Part shown: positions 35,190 to 43,750 of the stretch, piece by piece
Position numbering within the stretch: position 1 is the first letter of the stretch
Layout: each line of letters opens with the position of its first letter
Assembly: GCF_009765985.1 (NCBI RefSeq)
Contig: NZ_LMUM01000034.1
Span: 283,508-347,507, forward strand
Length of the DNA stretch: 64,000 bases
Source of the DNA: Acidobacterium sp. S8
Lineage (GTDB): Bacteria; Acidobacteriota; Terriglobia; Terriglobales; Acidobacteriaceae
Direction: 5' to 3'
The notes under the pieces: model-generated
What the model was told of the DNA's origin: nothing
Databases searched by the model: none
Seen by the model: the letters and a program-made list of their open reading frames with translations, nothing else
Position numbers and translations under genes: made by a program

Positions 35190-36665
35190 ATGATTCCCAG
35201 ATCGGCGTTATTTAAAACCCGGGTAAAGCTACAAAGGCCCGGTCATTTCTTTGAGCGGCGCTTGGCCCATGTTGTGTCAGGCTCCGCGATTGCCGCGGTT
35301 TTTTCGGCATGTGTATTTCTTGGTGTCAGCAAGCTGCAGGCTCAGGATGTGCCGCCTCCTCCACCGGACGCGTCGCAGCAGGATCAGCAGCAGGCCCCGC
35401 AATATGGAGCGCAGGTTCCGCAGGATAACGGTGCGCAGCAGGGGGCACCGCCCGAGAATGGTCAGCAAGCTCCCGCACCGCAGGGACAGCCGTTAGGCGC
35501 CGATCAGCTCGGCCAGCTCGTAGCACCCATCGCGCTCTATCCTGATTCGCTGATCGCCCAGATTCTGGCTGCCGCCACCTACCCTACACAGGTGGTCGAA
35601 GCCGATCGCTGGCGCGAGTCGCAAGGCAACGCTCCCGCCGAACAGATCGCTGCCGGTGCAAACGAGCAGCAGTGGGATCCCAGCGTCAAAGCGCTGACCG
35701 CATTCCCATCCGTCCTGTCGCAGCTCGATAAAAACCTGCAATGGACGACCGATCTCGGCAACGCTTACTACAACCAGCCGCAGGATGTCATGGATGCCGT
35801 GCAGCGTATGCGCCAGGAGGCGCAGCAGTCCGGCAACCTGCAGAGCAACCAGCAGCAGGAAGTCAGCAATGATGGCGGAGACATAGCCATCGCTCCCGCC
35901 AATCCGGATGTAGTCTACGTGCCGGTTTACAACCCCTGGATCGTGTACGGATCGCCGCTCGTGGCTTTCCCCGGCTACTACTATGCGGCGCCTCCGGGGT
36001 TATTCGTTGGTGTCGGCTTCGGCTATGGAATCGGTTTCGGTTGGGGCATTCCGATCCGCCCCTGGGGGCCTTGGGGCTGGGGATGGCATACATGGGGCTG
36101 CGGATGGCATAACGGCGCAGTCGTCTACAACCGGAGCACTTACATCACCCGCAGCACAACCGTCATCAACCGCGGCTACAATCGCCCCGGTGCGCCACCG
36201 GTGCAGCTTGCCGGGCAGCGTGGATCGTTCATGAATCGCCCGGCGTACGCGAGTTATGCCCATAACGTAGCGTCGGGGGCGAGGCCTATGCCGAATGCGC
36301 CTGCCACACGTCCCGGCAGCTTCAGCAGCCGGCCGACGGGACAAGCGGGCTACAACCGCCCCGCGGCTCCTGCCAACGGTTCGAATGGATATCGCGCGCC
36401 AGGCAACACCGCTCCGCGCTCGACATATTCGCCTGCTCCGGGGCAGAATTACAACCACCCGAACCAGGCACCGCCGTATCGTCCATCGCAGCCCCAGAAC
36501 TATAGTCGTCCCGCTGCGCCCCAGCACTACAGCAGGCCGGCACCTCAGCAGAATTACAGCCGTCCTGCTGCGCCTGCGCCCCGCGCAGCTCCCGCATCAG
36601 CACCCCACGCTGCACCCGCGCCACACGGTGGTGAAGGCGGTGGCAGAGGCGAGCATCACCACTGA
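35190..36665 (+). CDS. DUF3300 secreted protein with Pro/Gln-rich and Tyr-Ser-Arg-Pro repeat regions
   Basis: 491 residues. After an N-terminal hydrophobic segment (about 30-50) comes a Pro/Gln-rich linker, then the DUF3300 domain from about residue 105: LVAPIALYPDSLIAQILAAATYP, then NVVYVPVYNPW-like NPDVVYVPVYNPWIVYGSP, with its aromatic-glycine stretch after it. The C-terminal third is low-complexity, with repeated YSRPA-type units (QNYSRPAAPQHYSRP) and a His-rich end. Function of DUF3300 is unknown; the composition suggests a surface or periplasmic structural role. The repeat region is a likely site of length variation. Confidence 0.85.
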   Translation: MIPRSALFKTRVKLQRPGHFFERRLAHVVSGSAIAAVFSACVFLGVSKLQAQDVPPPPPDASQQDQQQAPQYGAQVPQDNGAQQGAPPENGQQAPAPQGQPLGADQLGQLVAPIALYPDSLIAQILAAATYPTQVVEADRWRESQGNAPAEQIAAGANEQQWDPSVKALTAFPSVLSQLDKNLQWTTDLGNAYYNQPQDVMDAVQRMRQEAQQSGNLQSNQQQEVSNDGGDIAIAPANPDVVYVPVYNPWIVYGSPLVAFPGYYYAAPPGLFVGVGFGYGIGFGWGIPIRPWGPWGWGWHTWGCGWHNGAVVYNRSTYITRSTTVINRGYNRPGAPPVQLAGQRGSFMNRPAYASYAHNVASGARPMPNAPATRPGSFSSRPTGQAGYNRPAAPANGSNGYRAPGNTAPRSTYSPAPGQNYNHPNQAPPYRPSQPQNYSRPAAPQHYSRPAPQQNYSRPAAPAPRAAPASAPHAAPAPHGGEGGGRGEHHH

Positions 36666-36769
36666 TCTGTATTCAGGCGAAATTAAGATAGTGGCACTAC
36701 AATTGGCCGTGGTTATCGCTTGATTGCGATGGGCACGGCCATGTGCTACGGTCGGACGAGAGGATTGTT

Positions 36770-37591
36770 TTGAGCCGTATTCACGAGCTACCGGCGGAAG
36801 AGCTGGCGATTTACCGCCGTCTCGATCCTGCGCGCCTTCCCAAGCACGTTGCCATCATCATGGATGGCAATGGCCGCTGGGCTGGCAAGCGCAGCCTCAA
36901 GCGGTTTCTGGGCCACCAGCAAGGCGCCGAATCGGTGCAATATGTTGTCGAGACGGCTTCGCGCATCGATCTGCCATGGCTCACTCTCTACGCGTTTTCG
37001 CTGGAAAACAATCTCCGCCGGCCCAAGACCGAAGTCAGCTTCCTCATGCGGCTTTTGAGCACATACCTCACGAACAATGTGAAGCGCATGAACGACAACA
37101 ACGTGCGCATCCAATACATCGGCCGCACGCATGAACTGCCCAAAGAAGTGCAGGAGCGCATGCAGTGGGCATCCGAAGCGACCCAGCAGAACACCGGCAC
37201 GACACTCACGCTGGCTCTAAACTATGGAGCACGCTCCGAGCTGGTGGACTCTTTCAAGCGCCTGCACACGGAGATCCAGCAGAAGCACATTTGTCTTGAA
37301 GACCTGACCGAGCAGGACATTCAGCGGCACCTGTACACCGCGCATATGCCCGATCCAGACCTGCTCATCCGCACCTCAGGCGAGATGCGGGTCTCAAACT
37401 ATCTGCTCTGGCAGATCGCCTACACGGAAATCTTCGTTACGAATCGGCTCTGGCCAGACTTCCGCGGCATTCACATGCTTGATGCCATCGAAGACTTTCA
37501 GCGCCGGGAACGCCGCTACGGCGGCCTGAACGACGGCACCGAATCCGACGACGTGTCCTCACTGCCCGCCAATCAGCTGGTGAACAGCTAA
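36770..37591 (+). CDS. uppS: Isoprenyl (undecaprenyl) diphosphate synthase
   Basis: About 273 residues. Makes the undecaprenyl carrier lipid for cell-wall and O-antigen synthesis. HVAIIMDGNGRWAGKR contains the catalytic aspartate (Asp32 with this start); FSLENNLRRP, LNYGARSELVD and RTSGEMRVSNYLLWQIAYTE complete the cis-prenyltransferase signatures. TTG at 36770 has GAGAGGA 5 nt upstream; a GTG at 36743 in frame would add nine residues. It precedes cdsA, dxr and rseP, a common bacterial cluster, here interrupted by an oppositely oriented VWA gene. Confidence 0.94.
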   Translation: MSRIHELPAEELAIYRRLDPARLPKHVAIIMDGNGRWAGKRSLKRFLGHQQGAESVQYVVETASRIDLPWLTLYAFSLENNLRRPKTEVSFLMRLLSTYLTNNVKRMNDNNVRIQYIGRTHELPKEVQERMQWASEATQQNTGTTLTLALNYGARSELVDSFKRLHTEIQQKHICLEDLTEQDIQRHLYTAHMPDPDLLIRTSGEMRVSNYLLWQIAYTEIFVTNRLWPDFRGIHMLDAIEDFQRRERRYGGLNDGTESDDVSSLPANQLVNS

Positions 37592-37645
37592 AAATTCAGA
37601 CAAAACGCCTTCATCCGTGATGAACGGATACCCATCCTTCGCGCC

Positions 37646-37685
37646 GGGTGCCCCATCCTTTCTCGCTTTTTGCGAAAGGGTGAGA
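37646..37685. repeat. Dispersed GGGTGCCCCATCC hairpin element
   Basis: CCTTTCTCGC and GCGAAAGGG arms form a stem; same family as 53012-53050 and 54977-55015. Located between the convergent uppS and VWA genes. Confidence 0.75.
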
Positions 37686-37703
37686 TAACCAGGACTCTAG
37701 TCG

Positions 37704-38636
37704 TTACTGTGCCGCCCCTACCGGCACTCGCTCCGGCGCATCAATCGACACCTTTGACTGATCCGACTTCACCTTTAACTCCACCAGCTCCGGCTTCGCC
37801 TTCACAGGAACCGTAAAGCCCAGCTCGTACTGGTTCTCGAACCGTTTGTGCAAATCCTCAAGATACGGCTGTATCGAAACCGGATTACTCATTCCCTGGT
37901 AGTAAAGTTTGCCGCCCGTGGCCTGCGAAAGCTGCATCAGCAGGTTTTGTCCCGCGTTCGTCTCGTATTCGCTGCGATCAAGCCGGCCCGTATCGCGGTA
38001 ATAAATCGAATAGACAATGATGCCTGCCCTCTGCGCGTCGGTGATTGCGGCTTGCAGATACGGATTGTCCGGGTCATAACGAAGGTTGTAGCGATCCACG
38101 CCGTCAGTGATCATCAGCACTTCGCGGCGGTTGTTCCTGTCTCGGGAGGGCCAGTTTTTCGCCAGATCAGAGAGGCAGAAATAGGGACTGGCATTCCCGC
38201 CGGGCACGCCATTCGTGAGCCGGATCGCTTTCGCTGCCAGCGCATGATCAGCCGTCAAATTTTGCTCAAAAGCCGCGCGGCCATTCTGCATGTAGGCGAT
38301 GCCAACCTGCGTCGTAGGCGGCAGGGCCTGAATGAATTTCCCCAGGTCGTTCATTTGCAGCCCGAGGCTTGAGCGTGCTGAATCATCGATAAGAACGACA
38401 AATTCCAGGCCCGCCTTATCCCCGCTCAGCGATTCCCAATGTGTCACCGTGCTGTCTTTTCCATTGGCTTTCACCTTCAGATTCTGCTGCTGCAAGGCCG
38501 GTGCTTCTCCCCCCTTGGGAAGGACTGTGACCGTGGCCTGCGCGGTGCCGGTATCGCCCTGTTGAGCCGTGGCTGGCAGTGCACAGGCGAGCGAACCCAA
38601 GGCAAATATTGCTACCGCAATTCTGATATTTGTCAT
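37704..38636 (-). CDS. Secreted VWFA-related domain protein (acidobacterial type)
   Basis: 310 residues with a signal peptide (MTNIRIAVAIFALGSLACA...ATAQ). A beta-rich N-terminal segment precedes a von Willebrand factor A-like domain from about residue 77, LEFVVLIDDSARSSLG. The metal-ion site (normally DxSxS) reads DDSARSS, so it is imperfect. LMITDGVDRYNLRYDP is a second conserved VWA strand, and VYSIYYRDTGRLDRSEYETNAG follows. Such proteins are abundant in Acidobacteriota and are thought to act outside the cytoplasm in protein interaction. It splits the uppS-cdsA cluster and faces the other way. Confidence 0.85.
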   Translation of the reverse strand: MTNIRIAVAIFALGSLACALPATAQQGDTGTAQATVTVLPKGGEAPALQQQNLKVKANGKDSTVTHWESLSGDKAGLEFVVLIDDSARSSLGLQMNDLGKFIQALPPTTQVGIAYMQNGRAAFEQNLTADHALAAKAIRLTNGVPGGNASPYFCLSDLAKNWPSRDRNNRREVLMITDGVDRYNLRYDPDNPYLQAAITDAQRAGIIVYSIYYRDTGRLDRSEYETNAGQNLLMQLSQATGGKLYYQGMSNPVSIQPYLEDLHKRFENQYELGFTVPVKAKPELVELKVKSDQSKVSIDAPERVPVGAAQ

Positions 38637-38731
38637 TCATAGCTCCTGATCTTTAGACGCTAAGGCAGCATGAATTGCCGCATATTCCGGCATGACCGTG
38701 TATCCTGCCCAACAGGGTCTCCGTACGAACG

Positions 38732-39556
38732 ATGAAACGTGTATTGACTGCAGTTGTGCTTGTTCCCCTTGTTTTGTTGCTGGTCTTCAAAGGGCCATTC
38801 TGGCTGATTACGCTGGCCGCAGCTGCCGTCGCAGGCCTCGCTGCGTGGGAATATCTGGTGATCGCCGATGCAACCGGGGCAAAGACGCCGCGCATTGCCG
38901 TCATCGTTGGCATCGCTGCGCTCTTCGCCTGCGTCTTCTTTCGTCCGGAATACACCGCTCCATTGCTCGGATGCCTGAGCTTCGTGCTCTTCATTCTTTG
39001 CGCATTTCGATCTCCGCTGCCCCGCGTGTTGCCCGACACAGCCTATTCCGTCTTCGGGCTGCTGTACATTGGCCTGTCGCTGACGTCGATTCCGCTTCTC
39101 AGCGCGCAGGAAAACGGATCATCGTTGCTCGTCTTTCTCTTTTTCACGGTGTGGACAGGCGATGTAGTCGCGCTTTACGTGGGCCGAGCCTTTGGGAAAC
39201 GTAAACTCGCCCCATCGATCAGCCCGAACAAAACGTGGGAAGGCAGCGCAGGCTCCGTATTGGGCAGTCTGCTGATCACCCTTGTGCTGATCTTCCTCGG
39301 ACAGATACTCGCGAAACATGGCTTCGACTGGATCGCTTATCCCGGCTCGATCTTCCGGTGGCTCGGCTTGGCAGTACTGTTAAACATCGCCGCGCAGGTA
39401 GGCGACCTCATTGAATCAGCCATCAAACGCGGCGCAGGCGTAAAAGATTCCGGCACCCTGCTGCCCGGACACGGCGGCGTGCTCGACCGGATCGACGCAT
39501 TGCTGCTGGCTGCTCCAGTATTGTGGTGGGCGCAACTGGCGCAGCAGTGGTTTTAG
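38732..39556 (+). CDS. cdsA: Phosphatidate cytidylyltransferase
   Basis: 274 residues with about eight membrane helices. Makes CDP-diacylglycerol for phospholipid synthesis. The CdsA signature is at the C-terminal end: SPNKTWEGSAGSVLGSLL, then RGAGVKDSGTLLPGHGGVLDRIDALLLAAP. It sits between uppS and dxr as in many bacteria. Confidence 0.94.
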   Translation: MKRVLTAVVLVPLVLLLVFKGPFWLITLAAAAVAGLAAWEYLVIADATGAKTPRIAVIVGIAALFACVFFRPEYTAPLLGCLSFVLFILCAFRSPLPRVLPDTAYSVFGLLYIGLSLTSIPLLSAQENGSSLLVFLFFTVWTGDVVALYVGRAFGKRKLAPSISPNKTWEGSAGSVLGSLLITLVLIFLGQILAKHGFDWIAYPGSIFRWLGLAVLLNIAAQVGDLIESAIKRGAGVKDSGTLLPGHGGVLDRIDALLLAAPVLWWAQLAQQWF

Positions 39557-39581
39557 AATCGAAGCGTAGCCGGGAGAGCGC

Positions 39582-40109
39582 ATGAAAAAGCTTCTATTGC
39601 TTCTCGTCCTGATCGGCACCACCACCGCGCATGCCCAGGACGACGGCCTGTGGGAAGGCTATGACGGTGAGTGGACCCATGTCTCCAATCAACTGATCTC
39701 GCTGGCCGAGGCCATTCCCTCCGACAAGTATACCTGGCGGCCTGCACCGGGCGTTCGCTCCGTAAGCGAAGTCTATATGCACATCGCGATTGCGAATTTT
39801 TATCTGCTGAGCGTGACTGGCCCCAGGATGCCGCCCGATCTCACCTCTGACGACTTGGAAAAGACAGTAACTGCAAAGGCCGATGTCATCCATTGGCTGA
39901 AGCGCTCGTTAGACGCAGTGAAAACCGCACGCGCACAGCTGAAACCCGGCGACCTTCAGCGCAAGGTCGAAATCGAGGGCAAGCACGTGACGGTCGACGG
40001 AATGTACCTCCGCATCATCGTCCACGATAATGAACATATGGGGCAGCTTGTGGCTTACGCTCGCATGAATGGCATCGTGCCGCCGTGGTCGCAGCCTGCT
40101 AAAAAATAA
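39582..40109 (+). CDS. Exported DinB-family protein
   Basis: 175 residues with a signal peptide (MKKLLLLLVLIGTTTAHA). The DinB/YfiT four-helix-bundle pattern shows in a metal-type histidine (VYMHIAIANFY) and a C-terminal HDNEHMGQLVAYARMNG. DinB-like proteins often bind a metal with three histidines; His positions compatible with this are present. Function unknown. It lies inside the cdsA-dxr interval on the same strand, 25 nt after cdsA and 19 nt before dxr. Confidence 0.82.
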   Translation: MKKLLLLLVLIGTTTAHAQDDGLWEGYDGEWTHVSNQLISLAEAIPSDKYTWRPAPGVRSVSEVYMHIAIANFYLLSVTGPRMPPDLTSDDLEKTVTAKADVIHWLKRSLDAVKTARAQLKPGDLQRKVEIEGKHVTVDGMYLRIIVHDNEHMGQLVAYARMNGIVPPWSQPAKK

Positions 40110-40128
40110 TAGGAGTGAGATTCACACC

Positions 40129-41316
40129 TTGAAACAGATCGCCATTCTCGGCTCAACCGGCTCCATTGGGCAGAGCACCCTCAGCATCATCGAAAGCTTT
40201 CCGGACCGTTTCGCCGTGTCGTCGCTGGCTGCCGGACAAAACCTCGACGCGGCATTTGAGCAGTCTGTCCGCTGGCATCCCCGTGTTGTTTCCGTCGCCA
40301 CCGAAGAATCAGCCGCAACGCTGGCACAGCGTCTCAAGACCGCAGGCATAAGCGACATCGAAGTCCTCTACGGAACCGAAGGCACAGTCCGCGTAGCCAC
40401 GCTGCCCGAAGTAGATTTTGTAGTCTCCGCCATCGTTGGTGTCGCCGGACTTGAAGCGACCTACGCCGCTGTCGAGGCTGGCAAAGCCATCGGCTTGGCC
40501 AACAAGGAAGCGATGGTGGCCGCGGGTGAAATCCTCACCGCAGCCGCGCGCGCAAAGAATGTTCCGCTCCTCCCCATCGATTCCGAACACAACGCCGTGC
40601 ATCAGTGCATGCGTGCCGGAACGAAAGAAGAAATCCGCCGCATCTGGCTGACCGCTTCCGGTGGCCCATTCCGCCAGCTGCCTCTCAGTGAATTCGAAGG
40701 CATCACCGTAGAGCAGGCGCTCAAGCACCCGACATGGGTTATGGGGCGCCGCATCACCATCGACTCGGCAACCATGCTCAACAAGGGCCTCGAAATTATT
40801 GAGGCCTGCCGCCTCTTCAATCTGCCGCCATCAGACGTCAAAGTCAGTGTGCACCCGCAATCCACTGTGCATTCGTTGGTGGAATACATCGACGGCAGCA
40901 TCCTTGCGCAGATTTCCGTCACCGACATGCGCCTGCCGATTCTTTACGCGATGAGCTATCCGGAACGTGTTCAGTCCGATCTCACCTTCGACATGGCTTC
41001 TCTCGGACAGCTCAATTTCGAGCCACCCGACTTCGCCCGTTTCCCCTGCCTGCGCCTCGCCTACGAGGCCGCGGAGAAGGGAGGCGCTCATTGCATTGCA
41101 CTTAACGCCGCCGACGAGGTTGCCGTCGAGGCGTTTCTGGAAAGAAAAATCTGCTTTACAGGCATAGCGCGTACAATAGAAGGAGTATTGCAGGCTACCC
41201 CCGAGACTCATCCCCGGACCATTCGTGAAGTGCTCGCGCTCGATCATCAGGCGCGCGAAATGGCAAGGGAAGTCCTGGCACGGGCTGGACATGAAGCTGT
41301 CGTCCCCCGAACCTGA
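40129..41316 (+). CDS. dxr: 1-deoxy-D-xylulose 5-phosphate reductoisomerase
   Basis: About 395 residues. Converts DXP to MEP in the non-mevalonate isoprenoid pathway. Begins QIAILGSTGSIGQSTL (NADPH loop); LANKEAMVAAG, PIDSEHNAVHQC (metal-binding Asp/Glu) and ASGGPFR are catalytic hallmarks. The TTG at 40129 is preceded by AGGAGTGAG with about 9-10 nt spacing; the frame is open 20 residues upstream into the preceding gene, but without family sequence. Supplies precursors for uppS and the polyprenyl synthetase. Confidence 0.95.
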   Translation: MKQIAILGSTGSIGQSTLSIIESFPDRFAVSSLAAGQNLDAAFEQSVRWHPRVVSVATEESAATLAQRLKTAGISDIEVLYGTEGTVRVATLPEVDFVVSAIVGVAGLEATYAAVEAGKAIGLANKEAMVAAGEILTAAARAKNVPLLPIDSEHNAVHQCMRAGTKEEIRRIWLTASGGPFRQLPLSEFEGITVEQALKHPTWVMGRRITIDSATMLNKGLEIIEACRLFNLPPSDVKVSVHPQSTVHSLVEYIDGSILAQISVTDMRLPILYAMSYPERVQSDLTFDMASLGQLNFEPPDFARFPCLRLAYEAAEKGGAHCIALNAADEVAVEAFLERKICFTGIARTIEGVLQATPETHPRTIREVLALDHQAREMAREVLARAGHEAVVPRT

Positions 41317-41346
41317 TGCCCGCTGATAGGTTTTTCTAAAACACAC

Positions 41347-42720
41347 ATGCCTTTTGCTCTTACCGCGATATTCTCCATGCTCGTTGTGCTCGGCATCATG
41401 GTGCTGGTGCATGAGTTCGGCCACTTTGCTGTGGCTAAGTTTTTCCGTGTGCGCGTCGAAGTCTTTTCCATCGGCTTCGGGACCCGCCTCTTCGGCTTCC
41501 GCCGCGGTGATACCGACTACCGCCTGAGCCTGCTGCCCCTGGGCGGCTACGTGAAGATGGCTGGCGAAAATCCCACCGAGGAGCGCACTGGCGATCCCGG
41601 TGAATTTGCCTCGCATCCGCGCTGGCAGCGCGTGCTCATCGGACTCGCTGGTCCGGTGGCCAATTTCATCCTCGCCTTCGCGCTCATGACCGGCTACTAC
41701 ATGATGCACAACGAGGTCGAGCAGTACCTCTACGGGCCCGCCGTCGTCGATCTGGTGCCGGTGAACTCCGCCGCCGCCCACGCCGGCTTGCAGTCCGGTG
41801 ACCGCATCATCAAATTCGATAAGGACGTAAATCCCACCTGGGAAAAGGTCCGCATCCGCGCCGCCCTCGATGCCAATTCGAGCGTTCCATTTACCGTTGA
41901 GCGCAACACAAATAGCCAGACAACACAGGTTTCCGGCTCTCTCTTTTTAGTCGATAGCAGCAAGGGACAGGACTTCGAGATCGAGAACATCGGCCTCATC
42001 CCGCGTTATCAGAGCGGCCCGCTCAAGGTACAGGGCATCGAGCCCGGCTTCCCAGCAGACAAAGCAGGCCTGAAGTCCGGCGATCTTATCAACTCCATCA
42101 ACGGACAGGCTCTCCACTCCGTGGCAGCGGTCATGGCTTTCCTGCAGCAGCAGAACGGCCAGCCCGTCACGTTGAATGTGGACCGCAACGGCCAGCCGGA
42201 GACGCTGCGCATTCAGCCCACCTGGGCCGACAACGGTGAGGGGCAAATGGGCTATCGCCTCGGCTTCAAGGCTGAGCTGCCGCCTTTCCGGGTCGAACAG
42301 CTTCCGCTCCCGCAGGCCATTCGCCGCTCCGTCGTCTTCAATCTTCACAACGCCGGCTACATCGTCGACGTGCTGCATCGCCTCTTTACCCGCCGCTCGC
42401 AGGTCCAGCAATTGATGGGACCCGTCGGCATGGCTCGTTATACCGGCGAAGCCGTCACCATGCCCGGCTGGCAGCCCATCATCACCCTGATGGCGCTCAT
42501 CAGCATCAACCTCGGCATCTTCAACCTGCTGCCCATTCCCATACTCGACGGCGGCATGATCCTGCTGCTGATGATCGAGGGAACGATCCGCCGCGATCTG
42601 AACCAGCAGTTCAAGGAGCGCGTGTATCAGGTTGCATTCGTGGTGCTCGTGCTCTTCGCCGTCTTCGTGATGTTTAACGACGTCTCGAAGTTCGCCATCT
42701 TCTCGAAGCTCAAGCCGTAA
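41347..42720 (+). CDS. rseP: RseP-type site-2 intramembrane metalloprotease
   Basis: 457 residues. The zinc-binding HEFGH is at residues 22-26 in the first helix. Two PDZ-like domains follow (about 130-215 and 215-290; SAAAHAGLQSGDRIIKFD and GFPADKAGLKSGDLINSING). The third metal ligand motif lies in NLLPIPILDGG near the C-terminus. It cleaves membrane-anchored regulators such as anti-sigma factors. It begins 30 nt after dxr. Confidence 0.93.
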   Translation: MPFALTAIFSMLVVLGIMVLVHEFGHFAVAKFFRVRVEVFSIGFGTRLFGFRRGDTDYRLSLLPLGGYVKMAGENPTEERTGDPGEFASHPRWQRVLIGLAGPVANFILAFALMTGYYMMHNEVEQYLYGPAVVDLVPVNSAAAHAGLQSGDRIIKFDKDVNPTWEKVRIRAALDANSSVPFTVERNTNSQTTQVSGSLFLVDSSKGQDFEIENIGLIPRYQSGPLKVQGIEPGFPADKAGLKSGDLINSINGQALHSVAAVMAFLQQQNGQPVTLNVDRNGQPETLRIQPTWADNGEGQMGYRLGFKAELPPFRVEQLPLPQAIRRSVVFNLHNAGYIVDVLHRLFTRRSQVQQLMGPVGMARYTGEAVTMPGWQPIITLMALISINLGIFNLLPIPILDGGMILLLMIEGTIRRDLNQQFKERVYQVAFVVLVLFAVFVMFNDVSKFAIFSKLKP

Positions 42721-42759
42721 CGACGGTTGGATGAATCTGAGTCTTAGATTTGGTAGAAG

Positions 42760-42811
42760 CACCGGGCTTCAGCCCGGTGAATATCAATTTAGACAAAGGG
42801 GCTTTAGCCCC
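42760..42811. repeat. Two adjacent palindromic units (CACCGGGC... and GGGGCTTTAGCCCC)
   Basis: CACCGGGCTTCAGCCCGGTG is a 20-bp near-perfect palindrome at 42760-42779 and GGGGCTTTAGCCCC another at 42798-42811. Pairs like this look like a REP-type intergenic element; no second copy was seen in this window. Confidence 0.65.
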
Positions 42812-42818
42812 GGGTTGT

Positions 42819-42843
42819 AAAGCCTGCCTCGCGCAGGCTTTTT
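42819..42843 (+). terminator. Intrinsic terminator after rseP
   Basis: Stem AAAGCCTGC / GCAGGCTTT with loop CTCGC, running into five T. It ends the cdsA-dxr-rseP transcript, 22 nt before the ybgC start. Confidence 0.85.
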
Positions 42844-42864
42844 CCTCAATTACACTCAAGCTGC

Positions 42865-43281
42865 ATGCAGTCTTCCTCCATCACCGTACGTGTCCGCTAC
42901 GCTGAAACCGATCAGATGGGCGTCGTCTACCACGCCAATTACTTTGTCTGGTTTGAAATGGGCCGCGTCGAATGCCTGCGCCAGCTCGGATTCGATTACA
43001 AGCAGATGGAAATCGCCGACGACTGCCACCTGCCCGTCGTCGAAGCGACCTGCCGCTACAGAGCCCCGGCGCATTATGACGAGGTACTAACAGTCGAGAC
43101 GCGCATCATCGCCTTACGCTCCAGCGTGATCCGCTTCGCCTACAACCTGTTTCATGTGCAATCTGACGTCATCCGGCTCCTCGCCGAGGCGCAGACGACG
43201 CACGTCGTCGTCGATGGCAAGATGCAGAAGCGCACCCTGCCGGAAAAGTACGCGACAGCTATCCGCGCACAGCTCAAATAA
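42865..43281 (+). CDS. YbgC/FadM-type acyl-CoA thioesterase
   Basis: 138 residues, hotdog fold. The opening VRVRYAETDQMGVVYHANYFVWFEMGR is the classic 4-hydroxybenzoyl-CoA thioesterase signature, with the catalytic aspartate in ETDQMG. Hydrolyses short- to medium-chain acyl-CoAs. In proteobacteria YbgC is linked to the Tol-Pal cluster; no tol genes are seen here. Confidence 0.9.
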   Translation: MQSSSITVRVRYAETDQMGVVYHANYFVWFEMGRVECLRQLGFDYKQMEIADDCHLPVVEATCRYRAPAHYDEVLTVETRIIALRSSVIRFAYNLFHVQSDVIRLLAEAQTTHVVVDGKMQKRTLPEKYATAIRAQLK

Positions 43282-43348
43282 AAATTCTCGGAGAGCTTCC
43301 CGGACATTCCGCAGACAACCGTCCAGCCATTACACTGGTTCCGAACTG

Positions 43349-43391
43349 TTGAGGACAAATAATTCGTCCTCAAACAACCGGAGGACGAATT
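43349..43391 (+). promoter_or_regulatory. Possible RNA switch that hides the Shine-Dalgarno of the small lipoprotein gene
   Basis: AATTCGTCCTC (43361-43371) is exactly complementary to GAGGACGAATT (43381-43391), an 11-bp stem with a 9-nt loop that includes the GGAGGA Shine-Dalgarno at 43380-43385. The same central strand can instead pair with TTGAGGAC (43349-43356) through GTCCTCAA (43366-43373), 8 bp, which would free the Shine-Dalgarno. The two folds exclude each other. Seen in sequence; regulation is inference. Confidence 0.5.
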
Positions 43392-43395
43392 CCAC

Positions 43396-43713
43396 ATGCA
43401 GATTCTTTCCCGCGCCGTGCTCATCGCCGCTGCCGCTGGACTGTTGTTGACCGCAGGCTGCGAAACCGGGCGCACCAATAAAAATCACGCCGTATGGCAG
43501 CACCTTTCCGATGAGACCACGACCGGCAAGCCCGACATGGCGAAGGCCGCGCCCGCAACCGGTCAGCCTCCGGTGCCGGGCTCGCCGACAGCCGCAGGCA
43601 AGGATGGTCTGCAGCCGCTGAATGATTCAGAGGCACGCAACGGCGTGGGATCCGAAGAAGGAAAGCCCATGGCCTTCGACCGCCAGAAGAAAGATCCCTT
43701 CGAGCGGCAATGA
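43396..43713 (+). CDS. Small lipoprotein, unknown function
   Basis: 105 residues. Signal peptide MQILSRAVLIAAAAGLLLTAGC with lipobox LTAGC (Cys22). The mature part is short, polar and Pro/Ala/Gly-rich, likely disordered, ending KKDPFERQ. No family recognised. The ATG at 43396 has GGAGGA 10 nt upstream inside a possible hairpin switch. Confidence 0.75.
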   Translation: MQILSRAVLIAAAAGLLLTAGCETGRTNKNHAVWQHLSDETTTGKPDMAKAAPATGQPPVPGSPTAAGKDGLQPLNDSEARNGVGSEEGKPMAFDRQKKDPFERQ

Positions 43714-43717
43714 AACA

Positions 43718-43743
43718 GGGCTGCCCGTATAAACGGGCAGCCC
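43718..43743. terminator. Bidirectional intrinsic terminator
   Basis: GGGCTGCCCGT / ACGGGCAGCCC, an 11-bp perfect stem with ATAA loop, followed on the plus strand by TTGTTTGTT. It lies 5 nt after the lipoprotein stop and 8 nt from the convergent phosphoesterase stop. Confidence 0.85.
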
Positions 43744-43750
43744 TTGTTTG

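Noticed and set aside
35863..36723. Arginine-rich frames opposite and alongside the DUF3300 gene
   Set aside because: Low-complexity readings of the repeat-rich gene in other frames.
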